Origin: Candidatus Hydrogenedentota bacterium
Lineage (GTDB): Bacteria; Hydrogenedentota; Hydrogenedentia; Hydrogenedentales; CAITNO01
Reading direction: 5' to 3'
Length of the DNA: 11,516 nucleotides
Assembly: GCA_007118765.1 (NCBI GenBank)
Contig: SKQZ01000075.1
Location: forward strand, 1-11,516
This document shows positions 1 through 6,292 of the stretch, one piece after another. The first letter of the stretch is position 1; each line of letters starts with the position of its first letter. The notes below the pieces were generated by a model. It was not told the DNA's origin, did not search any database, and was given only the letters and a program-made list of their open reading frames with translations. The position numbers and the translations under genes are program-made.

Positions 1-98
1 CACTTTGCTTGCCCGCCGACTTCGACGTGTCTTAACACGCTGTCAGCCGGCGGCCTGCGCAAAGCACCTGCTCTGGCGCAATCTTCACAGGCTCACGA
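1..98 (+). repeat. Direct repeat, left copy (98 bp)
   Basis: This stretch matches 11419-11516 at 94 of 98 positions, in the same orientation. The mismatches are at positions 7, 15, 31 and 32, and positions 35-98 (64 bases) are identical. It contains a hairpin with arms CGTGT (26-30) and ACACG (35-39) around a four-base loop. A second possible hairpin has outer arms TGCGC (56-60) and GCGCA (76-80) and an inner AGC/GCT pairing. Two of the four differences fall in the loop of the first hairpin, so the arms are kept. The match begins at the first base of the window, so the repeat probably continues to the left. Confidence 0.95.
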
Positions 99-104
99 CG
101 AAAC

Positions 105-124
105 CTGATGAAATATCCGGGCTA
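105..124 (-). repeat. Right inverted end of the predicted repeat element
   Basis: Read on the minus strand, this 20-base segment matches 11362-11381 on the plus strand at 17 of 20 positions; the shared core is TAGCCCG followed by ATATTTCA. It lies just after the left copy of the direct repeat, while its partner lies just before the right copy. The two therefore look like the opposite ends of one element type, each followed by different flanking sequence. The outermost bases are TA at both ends, as in elements that insert at TA. Confidence 0.5.
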
Positions 125-264
125 GCGGCCCTGCGCCAACATGGACAAGGATTATCTACAACCGACCGCCCAAAAGCAAACAGCATGTACGCATCGAAAA
201 CAGCATATCCGGCCTGAATAGAAGGGTGCTCTGAATTGTTGGACGCGGGATAGGGTGCGGTGGC

Positions 265-1671
265 TTAGGGGATGGGAGCCACAACGCCATCAAGGTAAAC
301 TACCTCGACCTGTTGGTCGGGGTGTACATGGACAAACACCGTCTCCTCTTTATTGCTGCCGTTCAGCAGTGTGCCGGGGGCCGACCACTGACTGAACCAG
401 CCCGGTTCGCCTACATACTTCACGCGAATTCGGCGGCCCAGAGGTACGGCGGTGACATCCGAAATGGGCAAATCAGCCCCGCCGCCGGGATCAATTACAT
501 GGGCTTCAATATCGTCGCCGATGATGACGTTGCCCAACGGAATATGCGGGTCATTCCAGACGCCGCGGTGCGGTTTGTGTTGCTTGTCGGGGGTTGAGGT
601 CCAGTCTTCAGGCGGTACATCCGGGTCAAGAACCGTTTCCACAAACCGGCGTGCCAGTTCGATACGCATCGGCGGATATTCATTCGTCTCCAGAACCCAT
701 TTCCACTGTTCAAGATTCGAGAACCTTCCGCCGTCGGCGCTTTTATCGGCCCGTAAGTTGCGGCCCGCAGTGTTTGCGGCCCCTCGGATATCTTTTCTGG
801 AAATGTTAAGGGCCTCATCGCACAACCAGAAGGGATAGTCCAATCCGCCAAGTGTCAGGTAGGCAGCCGTGACAGAAATAATATCCTCGCTGACGTCATC
901 AAGAATGCGAAGCGCCAGTGCTCGGTTTGTCATAAAGTCCTTCAATACATTTGGCGCCCACACACCCGGCGAAAACCTGTGTTCGGGATTCTTCAGCAAT
1001 TCTTCAAGCAACAACATCAACGCGGCGTCAGGGATGCCGTCGCCATGATACGTGTACTCGCCGTAGTCGTATTGCCCGGTGCCCCGGTCGAACGCAAGCA
1101 ATTCCTCCGGGTCATCGATCTGATTGTATTGCAACAGAAAGGCTTCAAGCGAACGCACCAAGTCCAAGTTGGTGAACCAGGGCCGGTGGTCGAATACCGC
1201 CCGCAATGTCACATCATGGGTCAGCGGGATGTCAATCGTCGGTGTTTTCAGCGTGAGGCCCGTGCCCAGCGCCCCTTCGTTATAGTCCATTATCTCCGAG
1301 ATGCTTCCCGCTTCCACTTGCCAATGCAAAAACACCCAGTCATCGGTCGGCGTGGCAGTAACATCTTCCAGCAGCAAGATCGCGCAGTACTCTTCCGGAG
1401 CGCCCTCCGCGCCATGTTGCACCCAGGCGCGCCATTCGTCCACATCAAACATGGGCATATAATAGGCGCCGACAAAGGGGCTTATGTCGCCCTCTCCTTC
1501 TGTTTTCAGCGTGATCGTCACCGCAGGCGGAGCGTTTACATCATATCCCGATGATGCAACGAAGAAGCTGAAACCCGGTGCGAACAGCCAGGTTGTTACG
1601 GAAGCCGTTGCGCTCACTGCTCCAGTTGTCGCCAAGAGCAGGAGCAGCGTTGTTGCCGCCAATACCTTCAT
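265..1671 (-). CDS. Secreted protein with two divergent InlB B-repeat-like domains
   Basis: The product is a 468-residue exported protein of unknown function. The start at 1671 is chosen because a strong GGAGG lies nine bases upstream and the protein then opens with a clean signal peptide (residues 1 to about 21, ending AVSA); an upstream in-frame ATG at 1713 would bury it. Residues about 50-160 read like a divergent InlB B-repeat: a GEGDISP segment, then VTATPTDDWVFLHW, then a closing strand ending LRAVF. A second, partial copy occupies roughly the last 70 residues (AVPLGRRIRV to VEVVYLD). The middle (about 165-390) is mostly helical, with a GDGIPD segment near 210 that recalls calcium-binding loops. 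Such repeats usually occur in cell-surface proteins, where they act as spacers or binding modules. No C-terminal anchor or sorting signal is visible. The real role is unknown. Confidence 0.8.
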   Translation of the reverse strand: MKVLAATTLLLLLATTGAVSATASVTTWLFAPGFSFFVASSGYDVNAPPAVTITLKTEGEGDISPFVGAYYMPMFDVDEWRAWVQHGAEGAPEEYCAILLLEDVTATPTDDWVFLHWQVEAGSISEIMDYNEGALGTGLTLKTPTIDIPLTHDVTLRAVFDHRPWFTNLDLVRSLEAFLLQYNQIDDPEELLAFDRGTGQYDYGEYTYHGDGIPDAALMLLLEELLKNPEHRFSPGVWAPNVLKDFMTNRALALRILDDVSEDIISVTAAYLTLGGLDYPFWLCDEALNISRKDIRGAANTAGRNLRADKSADGGRFSNLEQWKWVLETNEYPPMRIELARRFVETVLDPDVPPEDWTSTPDKQHKPHRGVWNDPHIPLGNVIIGDDIEAHVIDPGGGADLPISDVTAVPLGRRIRVKYVGEPGWFSQWSAPGTLLNGSNKEETVFVHVHPDQQVEVVYLDGVVAPIP

Positions 1672-1926
1672 CTGATTATCCCTCCAATTCAACCAGACCG
1701 CATATCTCACCAAATGCCGGGATGAGCCTGTGCAGCGCGTACCAAGTCAGGGGTGATGGAAAATCCACCGGCTGACACCATTTGGAAACGCCTTGAAGTC
1801 GGCGGATAAACCGCAGGACGGAACGATGCACGCCCGCCAGATTGTTGCAGGAAAATGCGGGTCAGACTGCGACCCAATGGATGCCACGCTCAACCGCAAT
1901 GTATTCGCCGACCTGTTCATAAGCCC

Positions 1927-1955
1927 ATGCTACCACAACACAGATTACCTGTCAA
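1927..1955 (-). promoter_or_regulatory. Candidate promoter for the InlB-like gene
   Basis: On the minus strand a perfect -35 hexamer TTGACA (1950-1955) is followed after 17 bases by TAGCAT (1927-1932), which matches the -10 consensus at four of six positions. It points toward the gene starting at 1671 and implies a leader of about 250 bases. This is sequence similarity only. Confidence 0.4.
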
Positions 1956-2134
1956 TAGCCTTATTATTATGTGCCCATCAGCCGCCTGTACATCCGGTTG
2001 CGGGGAAGTGTTTACGCGTTATGAGCGAGTGAAGTCGTTCGATCCGTGGTTCGGTCGCGTAGTTTCCTCGACTTACCGTTCGTTTCAGAATGAGATTGAA
2101 CGCAGGGTAGTTAGAAGCGAAACGCAACGATAAC

Positions 2135-2186
2135 AAAAAAGAATATGGGTGGTACTCCCTAATATCCTCAAAACCGATAAGGAGTA
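2135..2186 (-). terminator. Possible weak terminator after the toxin gene
   Basis: Just past the toxin stop codon, TACTCC (2153-2158) and GGAGTA (2181-2186) form inverted arms, extended inward by TATC (2163-2166) and GATA (2176-2179) across a bulge. On the minus strand a run of six T (2135-2140) follows, but about 12 bases beyond the stem. The stem is imperfect and the T run is distant, so termination here is only a possibility. Confidence 0.3.
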
Positions 2187-2190
2187 ATGC

Positions 2191-2595
2191 CTATTCGATC
2201 AACATTGCCCGGAAGCCTGCCTGTTCGAAATGACGGTCGCAGGTCAGTGCGTCGGTGATATCATATTGGCGCATGAGGGCAAAGGAAATACAGTCGGTCA
2301 ATGACCACTCCTTATCGGGTCGTTCAACAAAGAGCGCAAGCCCCATTTCGAAAACATGACGCGAACCGGGAATAATTTCCACGCGGGGCGCCAATTTCAA
2401 GCCATTGACAATTTCAACGAACAATTGGCGAAGATGCCCGTGCGACATCAACGCGCCCAGCACACACAAAACATATTCGGAAGTTACCACGCTTCCACGG
2501 TAGGCAGTGGACACATTTATTGCAGAATTGTGCCAGTTGTCTCCGGGATTCAACAATGCCTGATAAAATGATGTGTCCGCAAAGGCCACCGTCAT
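2191..2595 (-). CDS. PIN-domain toxin, VapC-like
   Basis: This 134-residue protein has the size and layout of a PIN-domain ribonuclease toxin, which in active members cleaves RNA using a metal-binding acidic cluster. Visible acidic positions are D7 (FADTSFY), D101 (SLTDCISF) and D120 (LTCDRHFEQAGF). The segment TSEYVLCVLG (38-47) corresponds to the family pattern TTDYVLDE, where the final glutamate is normally an active-site residue; here that position is V45. E40 aligns with the earlier acidic residue of the pattern, so it may or may not compensate. The start codon overlaps the stop codon of the antitoxin gene by four bases (ATGA at 2592-2595), indicating translational coupling. The PIN assignment is firm; whether the enzyme is active is uncertain. 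Confidence 0.88.
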   Translation of the reverse strand: MTVAFADTSFYQALLNPGDNWHNSAINVSTAYRGSVVTSEYVLCVLGALMSHGHLRQLFVEIVNGLKLAPRVEIIPGSRHVFEMGLALFVERPDKEWSLTDCISFALMRQYDITDALTCDRHFEQAGFRAMLIE

Positions 2596-2825
2596 TGTCC
2601 GTGGGCCTTGCGCAAGTAGGCGTCGTGGTTTTCCGACCCGTCGGCGGGCAACGCCTCGGCTTTTCCAATAACGGAGGCCAGTCGCTCTGCCAATGTCGGT
2701 GTTTCGCAGTCGTTTTCGACAGTATCCACCGTCGCTATCTCGAAACGGACCACAGCGTCCTCGGGCAGATTGATGGGCTCATCCGGTACAATCGCCCCGT
2801 TTCGGACATGTCCTTTGTATGTCAT
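2592..2825 (-). CDS. Antitoxin, AF2212/DUF104-like, partner of the PIN toxin
   Basis: The 77-residue product opens with a short beta-rich segment, MTYKGHVRNG then IVPDEPINLPEDAVVRFEI, typical of small AF2212-like antitoxins that accompany PIN toxins. The C-terminal tail (TLAERL, then ENHDAYLRK) resembles the toxin-binding tails of this family. In such modules the antitoxin binds and inhibits the toxin and often represses its own promoter. The start at 2825 is preferred because family members begin MTYxGHVxNG and a GAAAGAA stretch lies just upstream. An alternative ATG at 2849 would add eight residues but has no ribosome binding site and lies inside the probable operator. The gene ends in a four-base overlap with the toxin start. 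Confidence 0.85.
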   Translation of the reverse strand: MTYKGHVRNGAIVPDEPINLPEDAVVRFEIATVDTVENDCETPTLAERLASVIGKAEALPADGSENHDAYLRKAHGQ

Positions 2826-2846
2826 TTCTTTCGCGTCTGTGTTTGA

Positions 2847-2859
2847 CATAAGGATTATG
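2847..2859. promoter_or_regulatory. Candidate operator of the toxin-antitoxin operon
   Basis: CATAA (2847-2851) and TTATG (2855-2859) form a perfect five-base inverted repeat with a three-base centre. It covers the predicted -10 element of the antitoxin promoter, where autorepressing antitoxins commonly bind. Binding is inferred from position and symmetry only. Confidence 0.4.
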
Positions 2860-2882
2860 GCATAGCCCCAAACCATCCCCAA
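2854..2882 (-). promoter_or_regulatory. Candidate promoter of the toxin-antitoxin operon
   Basis: On the minus strand TTGGGG (2877-2882) and CATAAT (2854-2859) are separated by 17 bases. The -10 matches consensus at five of six positions, the -35 at three. Transcription would begin near 2847, leaving a leader of about 20 bases before the ATG at 2825. Confidence 0.4.
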
Positions 2883-3015
2883 CACCCCGAAATGTATTGC
2901 CATGACAGCATGTGTAACCGCGAAAGGGTTCCGGGGCTTGCCTGAAAATACGCCGGAGAAGTTTGTGCTGGACACGGGACAGGCATTTATGTGCGTCCCA
3001 TTGTTTACTGATGCC

Positions 3016-3043
3016 TTGGCAAGGGCGTTTATGTTACTATGAA
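3016..3043 (+). promoter_or_regulatory. Weak candidate promoter for the secreted protein at 3092
   Basis: TTGGCA (3016-3021, five of six to consensus) is followed after 16 bases by TATGAA (3038-3043, four of six). It faces the gene at 3092 with a leader of about 40 bases. The intergenic region 2850-3091 separates two divergent genes and must hold a promoter for each. Confidence 0.27.
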
Positions 3044-3091
3044 TAGCGTTCGAAGAACGATTACGGAACCCGTTTATAAGGAGACAATGCA

Positions 3092-3799
3092 ATGCGCAGA
3101 TGCGTCGTGATCGCCGTACTGCTTGCAGCAGGGACTGCGTCCGGGCAAGGAGTGTTTTCGGATGTGATGTCGGGCAAATTGATAAACCCGGAGGTGGGTG
3201 TGTTTGCACGGTATGAGCTGGTGGACAACGCAACCGGGCAAAAGTTATATGTACGTCAGGCGATTGTTGGCGAGAAGCAAGTAGCGGACACGGTTGGGTA
3301 TTATCTTGAAACGGAGGTGATGCCGGAGGTGGGGTTTCCCATCGTGTATCGCATGCTTTTGACGGGCCCCGCCACGGATCCTGCGAATGTGCATGAGATC
3401 ATGGTGAAGGACGGCACACACCCGGTAACGTCGGTGCCGGTGGACATGCTGCTTGAAGAAGAGGAAAGCGATGACGAGGGTCAGCCTTCTTTGCGCGACT
3501 CGCTGGGCACGGCCACGGTGAGCACCCCGGCGGGGACGCTGGAGACGGAGCATTTCAGCATCAGCCGGGGAGACCGCACCACGAAGGTGTGGGCCAATGA
3601 TGATGTCCGTCCGATGGGCATTGTCAAGATGGTCAGTGATGACGGCGAGCTTCGTTTGACCGGCTATGGCAAAGGCGGCGCGGACGCTGAAAGCGCCATT
3701 GACAGAAATCTTCGCGAACAAGAGCGTGACGATGTAAAGGTTGAGGTAACGCCGGGCGGCCCGACGCGCAATTTTTCCGGACGGGCCTCTGAGGAGTAG
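3092..3799 (+). CDS. Secreted protein of unknown function
   Basis: This 235-residue protein starts at 3092, eight bases after a good AAGGAG (3078-3083). A second ATG at 3087 is in another frame and closes after seven codons. Residues 1 to about 18-20 form a signal peptide (hydrophobic VVIAVLLAA, then TASG/QG); the only nearby cysteine is at position 4, so it is not a lipoprotein. The mature part looks like one beta-rich domain. It runs from GVFARYELVDNATGQK through a YYLETEVMPEVG segment to TPAGTLETEHFSI, then VWANDDVRPMGIVKM, and near the end LTGYGKGGADAESAI. That order resembles large periplasmic proteins with a lipoprotein-carrier (LolA-like) sheet, but no specific family was recognised. 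An acidic linker (LLEEEESDDEGQ) sits in the middle. The next gene follows after 65 bases without a terminator, so co-transcription is possible. Confidence 0.82.
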   Translation: MRRCVVIAVLLAAGTASGQGVFSDVMSGKLINPEVGVFARYELVDNATGQKLYVRQAIVGEKQVADTVGYYLETEVMPEVGFPIVYRMLLTGPATDPANVHEIMVKDGTHPVTSVPVDMLLEEEESDDEGQPSLRDSLGTATVSTPAGTLETEHFSISRGDRTTKVWANDDVRPMGIVKMVSDDGELRLTGYGKGGADAESAIDRNLREQERDDVKVEVTPGGPTRNFSGRASEE

Positions 3800-3864
3800 A
3801 CACAAGGGCACGACTGTTATTTGGCACTATACATGTGTGCATGGACAATATAGGAGTAAGATGA

Positions 3865-5220
3865 ATGAAGAAGATGCTATGTATCATAACCGTGGCGTTG
3901 GCGTTTCTGATGGCGTCTGCACATGCAGACTTGGACATTCCCATTTTGGGCAATGATCCGCCGGGGTCGGTGGCAGATCTTGTCGGCTCGCAGCGGTTTA
4001 TTACGGTATTGTTCGGTGATTCCGGTGCGCGGGACATGAACTTAAAACTGCTTGAAGCGCATCCTGATCGCATCATTGTGCTTACGAGCAACGGCGAAGT
4101 GATTCCCTATCTGGCCGATACCATTGAGTCCATTACGGTGCAGGATGATGTTGTGGAGCGACCGCACCGGCCACAGGTGGATGCGCAAGTATTGCGCGCG
4201 GAGCATCAGCGTGTTGTAGACCGCGCGTGGGTGCGGGTGGACGAAATCTACCAGAACGCTGCTGACGATCAGGATCTGCGTATCCATGCGGCCGTTTGTC
4301 TGGCGCTGGGCAATAATCCGGAGGCGCACAATTACCTGCGTCAGTTGGCGGAATCAAATGAAATCATCACGCAGTTGCGTGCGGCGGGCGCCCTGTACCT
4401 TGCCGGCGACGATGTGAGCGATACACTGCTGCGTCAGGGCTTGGAGAGCGGTAACCGCAATGCCCGCGCCATTGCGGCGAGTCTTTCCGGTCTTACCGGC
4501 TTCGAGCAGGGGCTGCAACACCTCAATGTGCTGTTCCAAGACAGAGCGGTGCAGCTGGCCGCCCCCGCCACCCGCGCGTTGGCCCGGCTGGGGCAGCGTC
4601 AAATCGTTCCGCGTGTTATGGAAATGCTCACGGAGTTGAACGAAGAAAAAGGGGAGGCCGCCATTTTCGCGCTGTCCAGACTTGCCGATGAACATGTGAT
4701 TGACCAGCTTAAATACAAGCTGTTTGAAACGGATGGCATGATGCGGTTTCGTATCGTGCGTGTTCTGCACAACGTGGGCGATCCGGTAGGGCTGGAAGAG
4801 ATGAAGCGTATCTTCAACACCTATCCCACCCTTGCGCCCGAGGCCGCGTTGCTGTTGGCCAGGGAAGGCGACTGGGACGCCACGGAATATCTGCGCAACC
4901 GTTTGACCCGGCGCGAAGATCCCACCGTAGCCAATATGCGTTACCGTGCTCGAAACGCGCAGGCGTTGCTGATGGGCGGCGATCCATCGGCGATGGCGGT
5001 GTTTCAAGACTTGCTGCGACGTGAAGATGAAGACATATACCAGTATGTGTTTGAGTTAATGGTTGAGATGGACGAACCGCGTTTGATCACGCTCTTACAG
5101 CCGGGCGTTGAAACGATTGACGATCAGTTTGCTTTTGGCGCCTGCCAAACCGTTATCGCGCTGGCACATGGTGACTTCCGTGAAAGGCTGTTGCTGTATC
5201 GTGAAGAATTCGATTACTGA
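3865..5220 (+). CDS. Secreted HEAT-repeat protein
   Basis: The 451-residue product starts at 3865, eight bases after AGGAG (3852-3856); another ATG at 3861 is out of frame. Residues 1-21 are a signal peptide (MKKMLCIITVALAFLMASAHA). A small alpha/beta segment follows (about 25-110, with FITVLFGDSGARDMNLKLL and RIIVLTSNGEVIPYL). From about 115 to the end the protein consists of paired helices typical of HEAT repeats, for example RIHAAVCLALGN, QLRAAGALYLAG, APATRALARLGQ, KGEAAIFALSRLAD and MRFRIVRVLHNVGD. HEAT arrays are usually protein-binding scaffolds; here the site would be the periplasm or cell surface. The last 20 bases overlap the start of the acylphosphatase gene, which indicates one transcript. 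The partner is unknown. Confidence 0.87.
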   Translation: MKKMLCIITVALAFLMASAHADLDIPILGNDPPGSVADLVGSQRFITVLFGDSGARDMNLKLLEAHPDRIIVLTSNGEVIPYLADTIESITVQDDVVERPHRPQVDAQVLRAEHQRVVDRAWVRVDEIYQNAADDQDLRIHAAVCLALGNNPEAHNYLRQLAESNEIITQLRAAGALYLAGDDVSDTLLRQGLESGNRNARAIAASLSGLTGFEQGLQHLNVLFQDRAVQLAAPATRALARLGQRQIVPRVMEMLTELNEEKGEAAIFALSRLADEHVIDQLKYKLFETDGMMRFRIVRVLHNVGDPVGLEEMKRIFNTYPTLAPEAALLLAREGDWDATEYLRNRLTRREDPTVANMRYRARNAQALLMGGDPSAMAVFQDLLRREDEDIYQYVFELMVEMDEPRLITLLQPGVETIDDQFAFGACQTVIALAHGDFRERLLLYREEFDY

Positions 5221-5488
5221 GGGACTGCACGTCACGATATCCGGACGGGTGCAGGGGGTGGGCTTTCGGTATGCCACGCATGATGCCGCCTTCAGACTGG
5301 GTCTTGCCGGTTGGGTTCGCAATCTGCCGGACGGTCGTGTTGAGGCGTTTTTCGAAGGGCCGCGCCAAGACTTGGAATCCATGCTTGCGTGGTGTAACCA
5401 CGGGCCGCGCATGGCCGATGTCACGGATGTCGCCCATCAATGGCAACGCGGCGCGCCGCGTTGCGACGGCTTTCGCATCACCGGATAA
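5201..5488 (+). CDS. acyP: Acylphosphatase
   Basis: Acylphosphatases hydrolyse the carboxyl-phosphate bond of acyl phosphates in the cytoplasm. The signature GRVQGVGFR (15-23) is intact, followed by GWVRNLPDGRVEA (37-49). The catalytic pair of the family is present as R23 and N41, at exactly the residue numbers of the classic muscle enzyme. The start is placed at GTG 5201, giving 95 residues, close to the usual length of about 90-100. An in-frame ATG at 5168 would also be possible but adds an unlike tail (MVTSVKGCCC). The only upstream signal is a weak GAAAGG about 14 bases away, so translation may depend on coupling to the HEAT gene, which it overlaps by 20 bases. The family assignment is secure; the start is less so. 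Confidence 0.93.
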   Translation: MKNSITEGLHVTISGRVQGVGFRYATHDAAFRLGLAGWVRNLPDGRVEAFFEGPRQDLESMLAWCNHGPRMADVTDVAHQWQRGAPRCDGFRITG

Positions 5489-5520
5489 CCCCCGGACAAC
5501 GCCAGGAAAGACAGACCGTC

Positions 5521-6273
5521 ATGCCCAGAGAGGATGTGTTGGAAAAACGTGTTGTGGCCTTTTTGCGCGATGCGCTTGCAGACCGATACGACCATGCCAA
5601 CCTGCGGCAATACGACGGTTTCCACGCGTTGTCGGACGCGCAAATTGCGGCGGTGCGCGATTTCGGGTTGCGGTATATCTATCCTGAATGGGAGGAGCAT
5701 TGCTTTCAGCGGGAAGCCTTTGATGCGTTGTTGCAATTGCTTTCCAGCCCCATGCGCCTCAAGCCGTTGGTGGCGGTCACGATGAAATCCTTGTGGCGTT
5801 TTGGCCGACAGCTGCCCCGGGCAATAGATGCGGGCAAAGAGGTGGTCAATGCCTTTGACGCAACGCGCAATCTGGAGCAGCAAATTGTGGAGCAGCTGCG
5901 CGAAACTCCCGGCGCCGGGCAAGACGACCCCGCCCAAGGGGATATTCTGCGGGCGCTCCGTGCCATTCCGAAAGCCCACTTTGAAGCGTTTGTTGACGAC
6001 ATGGTTGGGCTGATGCAACTTCTGGCACAACGTGACTTGTTGACCACGGGCCACAAGGTGCTTGAAGACATTGCGGGGGTCATAAAGAAACGCTCCGACC
6101 GTTACACGGACATTGAAATTGCGGGCATAGATTATGCGTTGACCGTCATGCAAGAGGGCATGGCCCTGTTTGATCAACTCGATGACGGGGCGGTTGCCGC
6201 CGCCATCAACACAATTGCCCTGGTGGAGCGCGACTGGTACGCTTCGGCTGTCGCAGGCGCACCAGAAGCGTGA
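5521..6273 (+). CDS. Conserved-looking helical cytoplasmic protein, unknown function
   Basis: The 250-residue product is not recognised. The start at 5521 is preferred (MPREDVLEK) because AGGAAAG lies about ten bases upstream; a longer in-frame start at 5440 would run far into the acylphosphatase gene. The protein has no signal peptide or membrane segment. It appears almost wholly helical, with charged amphipathic stretches such as VLEKRVVAFLRDAL, QQIVEQLRETPG, HKVLEDIAGVIKKR and DYALTVMQEGMALFDQL. A short break rich in G, P and D (PGAGQDDPAQGD) separates two helical halves near residue 145. It follows the acylphosphatase by 32 bases and probably shares its transcript. It converges with the next gene, with only 19 bases between stop codons and no terminator between them. 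Confidence 0.8.
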   Translation: MPREDVLEKRVVAFLRDALADRYDHANLRQYDGFHALSDAQIAAVRDFGLRYIYPEWEEHCFQREAFDALLQLLSSPMRLKPLVAVTMKSLWRFGRQLPRAIDAGKEVVNAFDATRNLEQQIVEQLRETPGAGQDDPAQGDILRALRAIPKAHFEAFVDDMVGLMQLLAQRDLLTTGHKVLEDIAGVIKKRSDRYTDIEIAGIDYALTVMQEGMALFDQLDDGAVAAAINTIALVERDWYASAVAGAPEA

Positions 6274-6292
6274 TGCACGATGTGGTTCGGGG

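Larger units (their letters stand above)
1672..2190. other. Long intergenic region: leader of the InlB-like gene and end of the toxin operon
   Basis: No gene is supported here. The minus-strand half nearest 1672 would be an untranslated leader of about 250 bases if the promoter at 1927-1955 is used. It contains two small perfect hairpins: GCGG/CCGC at 1802-1814 and GGGTC/GACCC at 1859-1875. No known riboswitch was recognised. Positions 2011-2133 form a short open plus-strand frame beginning with GTG, but it has no convincing ribosome binding site or similarity. The right end carries an imperfect hairpin that may terminate the toxin operon. Confidence 0.6.

Noticed and set aside
5..217. 70-codon plus-strand frame across the left repeat
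   Set aside because: It starts inside the repeat, has no ribosome binding site, and its second half is unlike any protein pattern I recognise.
93..264. Open minus-strand frame continuing after the stop of the InlB-like gene
   Set aside because: It is in the same frame as the gene, but the TAA is clean, the protein is complete at its second domain, and the extra stretch shows no domain pattern. Read-through is not supported.
979..1554. 191-codon plus-strand frame
   Set aside because: It lies wholly antisense to the InlB-like gene, which has a signal peptide, domains and a strong ribosome binding site.
2011..2133. Short GTG-started frame of about 41 codons between the InlB-like gene and the toxin gene
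   Set aside because: No ribosome binding site, no recognised family, and the length is within chance.
2592..3233. 213-residue reading of the antitoxin frame
   Set aside because: The upstream part crosses the promoter and operator and overlaps the start of the divergent gene at 3092; the family start is at 2825.
3821..3851. TTGGCA with an A/T-rich stretch before the HEAT gene as a promoter
   Set aside because: The spacing to the A/T-rich stretch is 18-19 bases and transcription would begin at or after the ribosome binding site.
4354..5007. 217-codon minus-strand frame
   Set aside because: It is a shadow of the HEAT-repeat gene with no ribosome binding site or domain.
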